Below the pieces are notes generated by a model. The model was given only the letters and a program-made list of their open reading frames with translations, did not search any database and had not been told where the DNA came from. Below are positions 16,989 through 25,365 of a DNA stretch of 58,201 nt, piece after piece (position 1 is the first letter of the stretch; every line of letters begins with the position of its first letter). The stretch is from contig JAFQWY010000334.1 in NCBI GenBank assembly GCA_017407225.1, forward strand, positions 1 to 58,201, given 5' to 3'. The DNA is from Clostridia bacterium. Its GTDB lineage: Bacteria > Bacillota > Clostridia > Oscillospirales > CAG-272. The position numbers were made by a program, and so were the translations under genes.

Positions 16989-17300
16989 TCAGCGGAATCT
17001 GACGGCTGTACCGTATGCCATAACTTCCGCGGCACCCTGCATCACGGCGGATCCTGCGTACCGGACAGCAACGATGGCGTCGGCACCCATTTCTTCCGCT
17101 TCTGCGACCATTCTCTTGGTGGCAAGTGCGCGGGCATCGTTCATCATTTCAGTATAGGCTTTCAGTTCACCGCCCACGAGGGTCTTGAAGCTCTGGGCAA
17201 TGTCGTTTCCCAGATGCTTGCTCTGGATGGTGCTTCCTTTCACCATGCCCAGCATTTCCAGTTCCTTTCCGGCGATGTATTCGGTGGTAACAATCAGCAT
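16989..17300 (-). CDS. YbjQ family (DUF74) protein
   Basis: 103 residues, the normal length of the YbjQ/DUF74 family. It starts MLIVTTEYIAGKELEMLG and contains GGELKAYTEMMNDARALA and GADAIVAVRY, the family hallmarks. These small proteins form pentameric rings; their function is not established, although metal binding has been proposed. It sits downstream of an SPFH protein and a small membrane protein and upstream of a ribbon-helix-helix protein, with short gaps. Confidence 0.93.
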   Translation of the reverse strand: MLIVTTEYIAGKELEMLGMVKGSTIQSKHLGNDIAQSFKTLVGGELKAYTEMMNDARALATKRMVAEAEEMGADAIVAVRYAGSAVMQGAAEVMAYGTAVRFR

Positions 17301-17327
17301 GACTCGGTTCCTTATCCTTTCGTTATC

Positions 17328-17558
17328 TCAGTATTGATCCAGATCATCACTCTCGCCCGACCGGATTTCCCGGATTCTCTGAACGAGTACGTAAATGATC
17401 AGGGCGGAAATCACTGCGGGAATCAGGCAGAACAGTATCCTGATCCACAGACTGACTGGCGGAAGCATCAGAAACACAGCCGCCAGTCCGATTTCATAGA
17501 GGAGCAGGCATACCGCAGTGATCACGGCTCCTGCATAGCCCGGTGCTTTTTTCTTCAT
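17328..17558 (-). CDS. Small membrane protein with two hydrophobic segments
   Basis: About 76 residues from ATG 17558, which starts just beyond the stop codon of the SPFH gene. Two hydrophobic stretches (AGAVITAVCLLLYEIGLAAV and LWIRILFCLIPAVISALII) are linked by a short loop, with a charged C-terminus (REIRSGESDDLDQY). No family recognised. Its place directly after an SPFH protein resembles pairs in which a small or NfeD-like membrane protein assists an SPFH scaffold, but it has no NfeD features. Confidence 0.8.
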   Translation of the reverse strand: MKKKAPGYAGAVITAVCLLLYEIGLAAVFLMLPPVSLWIRILFCLIPAVISALIIYVLVQRIREIRSGESDDLDQY

Positions 17559-17560
17559 GA

Positions 17561-18613
17561 TCAATAGATAGTGCCGGTGTTGACGATGGGCTGAGCGTCA
17601 CGGTTGCCGCAGAGAACCACCAGAAGATTGGAAACCATCTGCGCCTTTCTCTCGTCATCCAGATCGCACAGACCGTCGGCGGTGATCTTGTCAAGAGCCA
17701 TCTGCACCATGCCGACAGCACCGTCCACGATCATCTTGCGGGCATCAATGATGGCGGATGCCTGCTGACGCTGGAGCATTACCGCTGCGATTTCGGGAGC
17801 GTATGCCAGATAGGTGATTCTTGCTTCCACGATTTCAAGACCGGCGAATGCCACGTTTTCCTGAATCTGTTCCCGGATTCTGGAGGCCACGATGTTTGCG
17901 GAGCCGCGGAGACTTCCTTCATCCGCGATGCCGTCGCCGGTGGTGTCCACGTTGGGCGCCACGTCGTAGGGGTAAATACGCACGATTTCACGGAGCGCGG
18001 AGTCGCACTGGAGGGAGAGATATTCCTTGTAGTTGTCCACGTTGAAGACGGCCTTTGCGGTATCGGTGACGCGCCACATGACGGCGATGCCGATTTCCAC
18101 AGGATTGCCCAGACAGTCGTTGATCTTCTGACGGTTGTTGTTGAGGGTCATGATCTTGAGGGAGATCTTCTTGGAGGCAAATTCCGCCGCATTCACGTTG
18201 ACGGAGCCGTTTGCGGATACATGGATACCGGAGCCGGCGGAGTTTACGTCACCGCTCTGGTTCAGCCTGGTTTGTGCAGCGGGATTGACCGCGGTGCAGA
18301 AGGGATTGACATAGAAGAAGCCTTCTTCCCGGACGGTGCCGATGTACTTGCCGAACAGGGTGAGAACCACGGCTTCATTGGGACGGATTACACGAAGACC
18401 CAGCCACCAGATCCAGCCGATGCAGATATAGAGAAGGCAGATAACGAACAGGGGAATTGCGGGGATGAAGCCGCTGTCCATGCCGATGCCGCCGAAAACC
18501 ACACCGAGGGTGGCGATGATGTATGCGAGAATGGACAGAATCAGAACCTTCCAGCCGCCTGCGGGACGGAGGATCTTTTCCTGGACCTGGGAAGATGTGT
18601 TGGTCTGTGACAT
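17561..18613 (-). CDS. SPFH/Band 7 (stomatin-prohibitin-like) membrane protein
   Basis: About 350 residues from ATG 18613 with AAGGAGT upstream. After a short polar start it has two hydrophobic segments (WKVLILSILAYIIATLGVVF and IPLFVICLLYICIGWIWWLG), then LRVIRPNEAVVLTLFGKYIG, the classic entry into the SPFH domain, and a C-terminal helical part (MLQRQQASAIIDARKMIVDG) that drives oligomerisation. SPFH proteins form membrane microdomain scaffolds and protease-associated cages. It heads a five-gene operon with a perfect sigma-A promoter at 18664-18692. Confidence 0.93.
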   Translation of the reverse strand: MSQTNTSSQVQEKILRPAGGWKVLILSILAYIIATLGVVFGGIGMDSGFIPAIPLFVICLLYICIGWIWWLGLRVIRPNEAVVLTLFGKYIGTVREEGFFYVNPFCTAVNPAAQTRLNQSGDVNSAGSGIHVSANGSVNVNAAEFASKKISLKIMTLNNNRQKINDCLGNPVEIGIAVMWRVTDTAKAVFNVDNYKEYLSLQCDSALREIVRIYPYDVAPNVDTTGDGIADEGSLRGSANIVASRIREQIQENVAFAGLEIVEARITYLAYAPEIAAVMLQRQQASAIIDARKMIVDGAVGMVQMALDKITADGLCDLDDERKAQMVSNLLVVLCGNRDAQPIVNTGTIY

Positions 18614-18663
18614 AATATGCACTCCTTGATGATGAATTGATATCAAAATGATATCTTGATAAT

Positions 18664-18692
18664 ATTATATCACAGGATCTGGCCGCTGTCAA
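18664..18692 (-). promoter_or_regulatory. Sigma-A promoter of the SPFH operon with GATATC palindromes in the leader
   Basis: On the minus strand TTGACA (18687-18692), a 17-bp spacer and TATAAT (18664-18669). Between -10 and the ATG lie two GATATC palindromes (about 18638-18655), a possible operator. Confidence 0.88.
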
Positions 18693-18730
18693 GAGACGGT
18701 GAAAGTTTTTCTGAAAAAAGTAAAAAATAA

Positions 18731-18743
18731 TCAGGTACCTTAT
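18731..18743 (+). promoter_or_regulatory. MarR operator copy 1
   Basis: TCAGGTACCTTAT with the palindromic core AGGTACCT. It touches the -35 box of the marR promoter and is repeated at 18776-18788. Confidence 0.75.
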
Positions 18744-18771
18744 TGACACGGTGCATATACCATGATATAAT
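18743..18771 (+). promoter_or_regulatory. Sigma-A promoter of the marR-ABC exporter operon
   Basis: TTGACA at 18743-18748, a 17-bp spacer and TATAAT at 18766-18771. It is bracketed by two identical operator-like sequences. Confidence 0.92.
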
Positions 18772-18775
18772 ATCA

Positions 18776-18788
18776 TCAGGTACCTTAT
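18776..18788 (+). promoter_or_regulatory. MarR operator copy 2
   Basis: An exact second copy of TCAGGTACCTTAT just downstream of the -10 box, 45 bp from the first. A repressor bound at both would cover the promoter. Confidence 0.75.
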
Positions 18789-18808
18789 CAAATAAATGAG
18801 GAGGAACT

Positions 18809-19288
18809 TTGAAAACACAGGAAGAAGAAATCCTCGGGATGCTCCGACGGCTCAATGCCATTTCGCGCCGTCAGACCAAACCGGAATCTCCCGCGCCGAT
18901 GAACGGTGAAACGGGAGAACTCCCTCCTCCGTCCGAACCGGATAAAAAAAGTCACGGACGGGGCAGGCTGGTGGCACTGCTGATGGACAACGGTCCCATG
19001 GTGCAGTCCCAGCTTGCGGCGCAGCTCGGCATCCGCCCCCAGTCATTGTCGGAACTGATCTGCAAAGTAGAAGCGGACGGCATGGTGACCCGGCGGCAGT
19101 CGGAGGAAGACAAAAGACAGACCATTGTATCCCTGACGGAAAAGGGAAAAGCGAGTGTGGAATCATTCCGCAGCGCACACAGAAAGCACGCACAGGATTT
19201 TCTGGCACCTCTCACGGATGAGGAAAAGCATCAGCTGTCGGAAATTCTGCGTAAACTCATTGACGCTCGCAAAGAGCAGGAAGATTAA
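18809..19288 (+). CDS. MarR family transcriptional regulator
   Basis: 159 residues from TTG 18809, placed by GAGGAGGAA at 18799-18806; no in-frame ATG gives a better start. The winged helix is at about residues 50-125: GRLVALLMDNGPMVQSQLAA, LGIRPQSLSELICKVEADG, then the wing with KRQTIVSLTEKG. A proline-rich, poorly conserved N-terminus precedes it. It is followed 11 bp later by an ABC exporter gene, the usual arrangement for drug- or toxin-responsive MarR repressors. Two identical palindromic sites flank its promoter, so autorepression is likely. Confidence 0.92.
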   Translation: MKTQEEEILGMLRRLNAISRRQTKPESPAPMNGETGELPPPSEPDKKSHGRGRLVALLMDNGPMVQSQLAAQLGIRPQSLSELICKVEADGMVTRRQSEEDKRQTIVSLTEKGKASVESFRSAHRKHAQDFLAPLTDEEKHQLSEILRKLIDARKEQED

Positions 19289-19299
19289 GGAGGCAGTTT

Positions 19300-21519
19300 A
19301 TGGGACCCGGAGGACACGGAGGACGCGGCGGCGGGCCTGAAATGTTCATTGGCAGACGTGAAAAGATGATGCAGTCTCTCAAGGAACCCAAGCCCGAATC
19401 CATCCGAGAAGTACCCGGATATCTGTACCGTCTGATATCCAAGTTTTTCTATCGTTTATTCTACATATTCAGGATTGTTTGGGAGACCAAGCCGTGGATT
19501 CTGTTTTTCATGGTGTTTATGGCACTGTGGAACGGCGTAACCCCGGTCATCAGTTCCTTCATCGGTGCTGAGCTTCTGAATACGCTGGCATCCGCTTTTG
19601 TGGCGGCGACCACCGGTCAGGAAAATCAGTTTGATGCAGTCATTGCCATTCTGGTGATCCGTTTTGCCTACAACTTCATCACAGGCGTGGTTTCAAGAAT
19701 CAGCCATATTCTCAACAATATTGCAAGCGAACTGGTGGTAAACCATGTCAACCTGAAAATCATGTACAAATCCCGCGAGGTTGACCTCGCCAGCTTCGAT
19801 TTGCCCGAATTCTACGAAAAGTTTGAAAATGCCAAGCGGGAAGCCGGCAACCGGCCCATTCAGATTCTCAACAACAACTTTACCATCATCAGTACCTTCA
19901 TCAGTATGGTATCCTATGTGGTGATCCTCGGAGCCATCAGCCCATGGGCACCTCTTGTCATCGTGGCGATGAGCGTTCCCACGGCGATCATCAACTTCTC
20001 CTACCGGAAAAAGAATTTCCATTATGTCCGGTTCCACTCCAAGGAACGCCGGCAGATGAGTTACTACTCCGGGCTGATGACCAACAAGGACATGGTCAAG
20101 GAAATCCGCATTTTCAACCTGTCCGATCTGTTCATCGGCAGATATCAGGAAACCTTCCTCCGGTATTTCCGCGGCTTGAAAAAGCTGTTTGTGGGTGAGG
20201 GTCTGTGGAATATCTGTCTTACCATAATCACTACAACAGTCAACTGTGTTCTGTTCCTGCACATCGCACGGGGCGTTGCGTACGGTCAGTATGAAGTCGG
20301 TGACTATTCCCTGTACACCGGTGCGCTGAGCCATATTGCCAGCGGCATCGGCACCATCATCAATACCACCGCATCCATTTACGAAGGCACTCTCTTCATC
20401 GACAACCTGATCGCTTTCATGAACGAAAAGCGCACCATCGTACCTTCTCTGCCCGAACCCAGACGGGTGAAGCACCACGAAGGCCACACCATTGTCTTTG
20501 AAAATGTGTCCTTTGCCTATCCCGGCACCGAACGAAAGGTTATCAACAACGTGAATCTGACCCTGGATCCGGGGGATACCTGTGTTCTGGTGGGGCTGAA
20601 CGGCGCCGGAAAGACCACGCTGATCAAGCTGCTGACGCGGTTGTACGATCCCACGGAAGGACGGATTCTTCTGGACGGATATGATTTGAAGGAATACGCC
20701 GTGGAAGATCTGTACTCCATGTTCGGCATCATCTTCCAGGACTTCGGCAAATACGCCGTCAATGTCCGGGAAAACATCAAATTCGGTCAGGTGGAACGAG
20801 AGCTTGTGGAAGAAGAAATCGTGACAGCGGCAGAACAGTCCTCGGCGGATGTGTTCATCAACGATCTGCCCGACAAGTACGACACACCGCTGATGCGGTT
20901 CTTTGAAGACAACGGTATCGAACTTTCCGGCGGTCAGTGGCAGAAGCTCTCCATTGCCCGGGCGTTCTATTCCGATTCCGATGTGATTATCCTCGACGAG
21001 CCCACAGCAGCCCTTGACGCCATTGCGGAACAGGAAATCTACAACCAGTTCGACCGTCTGAGAAAGGACAAGACTACCATTTTCGTTTCCCACAGACTGT
21101 CCAGCGCCACCGTTGCCAATAAGATCGTGGTTCTGGATCACGGCGCGGTTGCGGAAATCGGCGACCACAGCGAACTGATGAAGAACAAGGGTCTGTACTA
21201 TGAGCTGTTCACCACACAGGCAAAACGGTATCTGACAACCATCGACGGTTTGTCTGCGGAACAGTTTATGGCGGACGGCGGTGTGCTGGAACCCGGTGTA
21301 CGGCATGATACGGACAACGGCGGGATGCACGGTGAACATCACGGACATCCTCACGGACCTCACGGCAGACCTTCCAGAGGGGAAGGATTCCCGGAAAGAC
21401 CGCCCATGAATGGAGAAAGACGTCCTCCCAGATCGCCGCTCGGTGAAGGAAAGCCGCCGGAACGGACGGAAAACGGGAAAGTACCCGTACCGGAAGACAG
21501 CGGTGAGAAAAAGGAATAA
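19300..21519 (+). CDS. ABC transporter, exporter type (fused permease and ATPase) with His/Pro-rich tail
   Basis: 739 residues. A glycine-rich N-terminus (MGPGGHGGRGGGP) precedes a six-helix type I exporter membrane domain (about residues 60-355). The nucleotide-binding domain has Walker A GLNGAGKTT, Q-loop FQDF, signature LSGGQ, Walker B VIILDEPTAALD and H-loop VSHR. The last ~75 residues are hydrophilic and unusual, with HGEHHGHPHGPHGRP followed by proline- and arginine-rich sequence. It works as a dimer, exporting an unknown compound or peptide. It shares an operon with the marR gene. The histidine-rich tail might bind metal, but that is only inferred. Confidence 0.93.
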   Translation: MGPGGHGGRGGGPEMFIGRREKMMQSLKEPKPESIREVPGYLYRLISKFFYRLFYIFRIVWETKPWILFFMVFMALWNGVTPVISSFIGAELLNTLASAFVAATTGQENQFDAVIAILVIRFAYNFITGVVSRISHILNNIASELVVNHVNLKIMYKSREVDLASFDLPEFYEKFENAKREAGNRPIQILNNNFTIISTFISMVSYVVILGAISPWAPLVIVAMSVPTAIINFSYRKKNFHYVRFHSKERRQMSYYSGLMTNKDMVKEIRIFNLSDLFIGRYQETFLRYFRGLKKLFVGEGLWNICLTIITTTVNCVLFLHIARGVAYGQYEVGDYSLYTGALSHIASGIGTIINTTASIYEGTLFIDNLIAFMNEKRTIVPSLPEPRRVKHHEGHTIVFENVSFAYPGTERKVINNVNLTLDPGDTCVLVGLNGAGKTTLIKLLTRLYDPTEGRILLDGYDLKEYAVEDLYSMFGIIFQDFGKYAVNVRENIKFGQVERELVEEEIVTAAEQSSADVFINDLPDKYDTPLMRFFEDNGIELSGGQWQKLSIARAFYSDSDVIILDEPTAALDAIAEQEIYNQFDRLRKDKTTIFVSHRLSSATVANKIVVLDHGAVAEIGDHSELMKNKGLYYELFTTQAKRYLTTIDGLSAEQFMADGGVLEPGVRHDTDNGGMHGEHHGHPHGPHGRPSRGEGFPERPPMNGERRPPRSPLGEGKPPERTENGKVPVPEDSGEKKE

Positions 21520-21524
21520 TGGAA

Positions 21525-21563
21525 AAAAGGGTTTGGATTCCGTAAAGGATTCCGAACCCTTTT
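21525..21563. terminator. Bidirectional terminator between ABC exporter and esterase genes
   Basis: Stem AAAGGGTTTGGA / TCCGAACCCTTT with T-rich flanks on both strands, between convergent genes. Confidence 0.85.
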
Positions 21564-21570
21564 GCGTTGT

Positions 21571-23532
21571 TTACTTGACCAGACGGATCCGTTCCATGTT
21601 CACGAAGTGGAACCGGTCGCTGTCACGGGTAAAGCGGAAGGTCATGCGGGTGATCTCGGTGTCAGCCAGTTCGCCGAAAACGGCTTCGTATCTGTCCCAG
21701 CCGTAGCCGATGTGTTCCAGCTTCTTCATGGGAAGAACGGTGTCGCCGTCAGCGGTGGTGAGGACAAGCTCGGCGGTCATGGATCCGGTGTTGTACAGAT
21801 TCACGCGCAGTCCCTTGTACTTCTGCAGATCCAGTCTGCCGTAGGGGTAGGATTTCACATAGCAGCCGAAGGTCTTTTCGTCCTCCTCGGAGCAAATGCG
21901 GATGCTGCCGTTTGACTGGCACTTGAACGCGGTGTCGCAGCAGACTTCGGAACCGGGGATCGCATGGAAGACGGGATGGAAGAACAGATCGAGGATGTCG
22001 CCGCGGAGTCTGGATGCCCAGCGGGAGTTGACGGAGGTGTCATACCAGGGCTTCTGCTCGATGTTGATGTAGTTCTCTTTATCGGTGAAGAAGGGAGTCA
22101 CGGGGCAGTCGCCGCAGAACAGGTTGCACTTGACGTCAAGGGACTGTACCGCATAAGCCGCGTGCTTCGGTTCCGGGATGGCGTCGTTCCAGATGCAGAG
22201 GATGTTGTTGTCAGCGATATCGTATTCCGCAGGGAGATAGATGCCGTCGTCACCGGCAATGTACAGACCGTGAAGCGCCTCACCGGGTGTGTGTCCCACA
22301 TGAAGATTCCCGTATCCGCCCTTGAACGTCAGAACCATCCTATTGTGGATATGCTGTACCTGATCCAGATAAGCGGGGGACTTCATACCGGTATCCCCAT
22401 ACACATTGGTGAGAGCCAGACGTGCCATGCGCGCGCCGACTTCGTACTTGTTGGCGGGATGGATGGGGTGATTGCCCTGATGATAGCTCCATACCGGCTC
22501 CAGATCCCCGATGGGAGCATAGGCAAACTTACCGGGAGCTTCCAGTGCTGTTTCGACGAAGGCATCGTTGAGGTATCCCACGTTGCACTCTCCGGATCCG
22601 CCGTAGGTCCACGGATAGATCAGGGAGGAGATCATCATGAAGTCGCCGGGATATGCCGCGAACAGGCGGGTGTACATTCTGTGGTACGCGCGGAGGTAGT
22701 CGGCGTACATTCTGTGCCAGTACTGACCGCCGCATTCGTTTTCGCCCTGATACCAGATCACACCGCGTACCTTTACGCCTTCCAGCGGAGCGATTTTGAC
22801 GTTGTACTGTGCAGAGGTCTGCTGGAAATTGCCTCCGCCTCTGGTGTTCCAGTTTTCGGGAGTGGGATAATTTCCGAGTTTCTTCATCCGTTCGCAGAGC
22901 CCGGTTTCCTTTTCCAGCTCGCTCAGCTTGAACCACGAGGGCATGGAGGTGCCGCCCCAGGTTGCGTTGAGGAAACCGACGGGAACATCTGCATTTGGAT
23001 TGAGAAAATCGTAAAGATCATTGACGAATTTCAGTCCGAGCGCGGATACATGACCGAGATTTTTGCCGTCATCGGAACTGATCCAGTGACCGGTCATCAT
23101 GGTGTCGGGATCCCACGGGAAAGCACCTTCCGCTCCGAATGCCGGATAATCGACATGGTACACGCGGATCGTTTTCTGAGCGACCTCGGCGTACATATCC
23201 TTGCATTTCGGATTGGAATCGTTGGCAAATTCCATATTGGACTGACCGGATGCCAGCCACAGCTCGCCGAACAGAACATCCTCCATGGTATGTACATCCT
23301 CACCGCAGGTCAGGGTGACGGTGTACCTGGTGAAGGAAGGGGAAGGTGTACGGAGGGAAACGGTGAATCGTCCGTCGGCATCGGTTTTTGACAGTGCGGA
23401 GCAGATTCCGGTACCGGATGACGCGATTTTCGCAGTCACGGCGGTATCGGGAGAGGCTTGTCCCGCGATGTTCAGGCAGGCGTTCCCCTGAAACAGCGCG
23501 CCGTTTGTGAAGACATGGGGCAGAGTAAACAT
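21571..23532 (-). CDS. Sialate O-acetylesterase family protein (SGNH hydrolase)
   Basis: 653 residues. The catalytic serine block is LWLASGQSNMEF near residue 95, followed by GVIWYQGENECG and the histidine-containing HPANKYEVGARMARLAL, all typical of sialate O-acetylesterases (SASA domain). The N-terminal ~85 residues look like a beta-sandwich domain and the last ~150 another carbohydrate-binding-like domain. No signal peptide, so it probably works inside the cell on imported acetylated glycans; xylan acetylesterases also belong here. AAAGGAG precedes the ATG. The gene is followed by a terminator shared with the ABC exporter. Confidence 0.9.
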   Translation of the reverse strand: MFTLPHVFTNGALFQGNACLNIAGQASPDTAVTAKIASSGTGICSALSKTDADGRFTVSLRTPSPSFTRYTVTLTCGEDVHTMEDVLFGELWLASGQSNMEFANDSNPKCKDMYAEVAQKTIRVYHVDYPAFGAEGAFPWDPDTMMTGHWISSDDGKNLGHVSALGLKFVNDLYDFLNPNADVPVGFLNATWGGTSMPSWFKLSELEKETGLCERMKKLGNYPTPENWNTRGGGNFQQTSAQYNVKIAPLEGVKVRGVIWYQGENECGGQYWHRMYADYLRAYHRMYTRLFAAYPGDFMMISSLIYPWTYGGSGECNVGYLNDAFVETALEAPGKFAYAPIGDLEPVWSYHQGNHPIHPANKYEVGARMARLALTNVYGDTGMKSPAYLDQVQHIHNRMVLTFKGGYGNLHVGHTPGEALHGLYIAGDDGIYLPAEYDIADNNILCIWNDAIPEPKHAAYAVQSLDVKCNLFCGDCPVTPFFTDKENYINIEQKPWYDTSVNSRWASRLRGDILDLFFHPVFHAIPGSEVCCDTAFKCQSNGSIRICSEEDEKTFGCYVKSYPYGRLDLQKYKGLRVNLYNTGSMTAELVLTTADGDTVLPMKKLEHIGYGWDRYEAVFGELADTEITRMTFRFTRDSDRFHFVNMERIRLVK

Positions 23533-23562
23533 GGCGTGTTCTCCTTTGTTCGATTGATATAG

Positions 23563-24087
23563 TCAGAGTGATTTTATGGTCAGATCATAATCTCCCGGAT
23601 AAGCAATGGCGCAGGAATATCCCGCACAGGGGAGTGTGATATCAGAGACACCGCAGTCCGGAGAGGTGGTGTCGGTTCCGGCGAAGGTTCTGTCAATCCC
23701 GTGACCGGTACGCTTGACGGCGGCTTCCTTGCGGCACCAGATCCGGTGGAATGCAGTCAGCCTGTCCTCCGCATTCCGGTAAACGGTCTGTTCGTTCGGG
23801 TGGAAATACCGCTTCACGATGGCATCCGGGCGCTTCGGTGTGGTGTGAAGCTGGATATCGCATCCGATCTCACGGTCCGCGAATACGCAGATCCACAGAA
23901 TTCCGCTGTGGCTGAGGGAAAAATGCAGCTCCGGATGATGGGGAAAGAACGGCTTGCCGAGAGGGGCTTTTTCCGTATGGAACTGTTCCTCATCCAGCCC
24001 GGTCAGCAGGGAAGCGGCGCGGCGCAGGAGTTCATGGGAAGATTCGGTTGGATTTTTGCAGCAGAAGAGTGTGACGTTTTCCTTCAT
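23563..24087 (-). CDS. 4'-phosphopantetheinyl transferase (Sfp type)
   Basis: About 174 residues from ATG 24087; the open frame further upstream overlaps the preceding gene. The family motifs are GCDIQL and WCRKEAAVKRTG, with LGKPFFPHHPELHFSLSHS before them. The enzyme transfers the phosphopantetheine arm from CoA to carrier proteins. Its start codon overlaps the stop of the metallophosphoesterase gene (TAATG), so the two are translationally coupled. No carrier-protein or polyketide/peptide synthase gene is in the window, so it probably serves genes elsewhere. Confidence 0.93.
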   Translation of the reverse strand: MKENVTLFCCKNPTESSHELLRRAASLLTGLDEEQFHTEKAPLGKPFFPHHPELHFSLSHSGILWICVFADREIGCDIQLHTTPKRPDAIVKRYFHPNEQTVYRNAEDRLTAFHRIWCRKEAAVKRTGHGIDRTFAGTDTTSPDCGVSDITLPCAGYSCAIAYPGDYDLTIKSL

Positions 24088-24824
24088 TATTTCAGATCCA
24101 GTATGACGATTTCGCAGGGATTGAAGAAACGGGGGATTTTCACGGTGTTCCGCATACCGCGGCTGACGCATAGAATTCCGTGTTTTCCGGGGTACAGTCC
24201 GCCCACATATCTGGGAAACAGGCCCTGTCCGGGAGCATAAACGCCCCGGGAGCCGAACCTCCACTGACCGCCGTGTGCGTGGCCGGATACGATGAGGTGG
24301 ATTTCTTCATCCTTCAGATAACGGTCGCGGTATTCGGGGTGATGGCAGAGCAGGATTTTGTATCCTTCTTCCTGTCTGAGCCGCTCCGCAATTTCCAGCG
24401 AAGGAACGGGATCTCCCTGATAATGATGCTTGGGCATGGTGTAACCCGAGGTCAGTCCGGCTATGATGAGATGTTTATGACGTGTGAATTCGTTGTCCAG
24501 CACCGTGATTCCGGCGGATTCCAGAATTCTCCGGTTTTCGCCCGTCATTCCCAGTTCATGATTGCCGATGGAGTAAAAGACCGGTGCGATGCAGGCAGCT
24601 CCTTCCAGCAGCTTCAGTCCGCTGATGTTGAAGTCTTCTCGGACGGAGCTTTCGCTGATGCCGTTGAAAATATCTCCGGGGGAGAGGATCAGATCCGGCT
24701 TTTCTCTTGCGAGTCCCTCAAGGATTCCGTCCGTTCCCATTTCACCCGTACGGGAGTGAAAATCCGACAGAACGGCGATCCGCAGAGGGAATCCGGCAGA
24801 TGCGGTAAGGTGCGTATATTTCAT
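24087..24824 (-). CDS. Calcineurin-like metallophosphoesterase
   Basis: 245 residues. Metal-binding motifs of the family stand in order: SDFHSRTG, GDIFNG, IGNHELG, CHHPEYRD and SGHAHGGQWR. The pattern resembles YaeI/YkuE-type phosphodiesterases, but without their membrane anchor. It has a sigma-A promoter at 24857-24885 and is coupled to the phosphopantetheinyl transferase gene. The substrate is not evident. Confidence 0.92.
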   Translation of the reverse strand: MKYTHLTASAGFPLRIAVLSDFHSRTGEMGTDGILEGLAREKPDLILSPGDIFNGISESSVREDFNISGLKLLEGAACIAPVFYSIGNHELGMTGENRRILESAGITVLDNEFTRHKHLIIAGLTSGYTMPKHHYQGDPVPSLEIAERLRQEEGYKILLCHHPEYRDRYLKDEEIHLIVSGHAHGGQWRFGSRGVYAPGQGLFPRYVGGLYPGKHGILCVSRGMRNTVKIPRFFNPCEIVILDLK

Positions 24825-24856
24825 GGAATGACCTCCGGTGTGCTGGTTCTGAGGGG

Positions 24857-24885
24857 ATTATACCATATTATGACCGAAAAGTAAA
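24857..24885 (-). promoter_or_regulatory. Sigma-A promoter of the metallophosphoesterase gene
   Basis: On the minus strand TTTACT (24880-24885), a 17-bp spacer and TATAAT (24857-24862). Confidence 0.75.
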
Positions 24886-24967
24886 GGCGGAAGCCATGTC
24901 TTTCAAGCAGAATCACAAATAAACTGCACAAAAATGACTAAAAATTCATAGATCTTTTGTAAGACTC

Positions 24968-24996
24968 TTGATATGCGGATATTTTTATGCTATAAT
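24968..24996 (+). promoter_or_regulatory. Sigma-A promoter of the membrane protein/MBOAT operon
   Basis: TTGATA at 24968-24973, a 17-bp spacer and TATAAT at 24991-24996. The leader is ~75 nt long and contains a small GCATA/TATGC dyad. Confidence 0.8.
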
Positions 24997-25077
24997 AAAT
25001 AATAGCGGCATATCGGTATATGCTTCGATTGATACGGATCGAAATATCATAAAATACACGAAAGGCATGGTAACAGA

Positions 25078-25365
25078 ATGGTTACGCTATACACCGAAAA
25101 CCCCGGTCTTCTGCTGTTCTTTGTTCTGCTGGCAGTGACGAATATTCTGCCCGTGGTCAGCGAAAAGCTCAAGCCCGTCTGGTGGGTCGGCATCGCGGTT
25201 CACATCGCGTCGGTATATTTCTATGTGAAAGCCGGGGTGGAGCTGGATGACATCCTGCTGCTCTTCCTGTTCTCCATTCTCACAGGTCTGATTGCGGAAC
25301 TGGTGAAGGAAAAGCGCGCCAATGCAAAGAAATCTGAAAATCCCGCGGAAGGAGACACCAAATGA
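25078..25365 (+). CDS. Small membrane protein in operon with MBOAT acyltransferase
   Basis: 95 residues with three hydrophobic stretches (PGLLLFFVLLAVTNILPVV, PVWWVGIAVHIASVYFYV, ILLLFLFSILTGLIAELV) and a lysine-rich tail. No family recognised. AAAGG lies upstream of the ATG, and the stop codon overlaps the ATG of the acyltransferase gene, so both proteins are made together. It may be an accessory subunit of the acyltransferase, which is an inference from position. Confidence 0.8.
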   Translation: MVTLYTENPGLLLFFVLLAVTNILPVVSEKLKPVWWVGIAVHIASVYFYVKAGVELDDILLLFLFSILTGLIAELVKEKRANAKKSENPAEGDTK

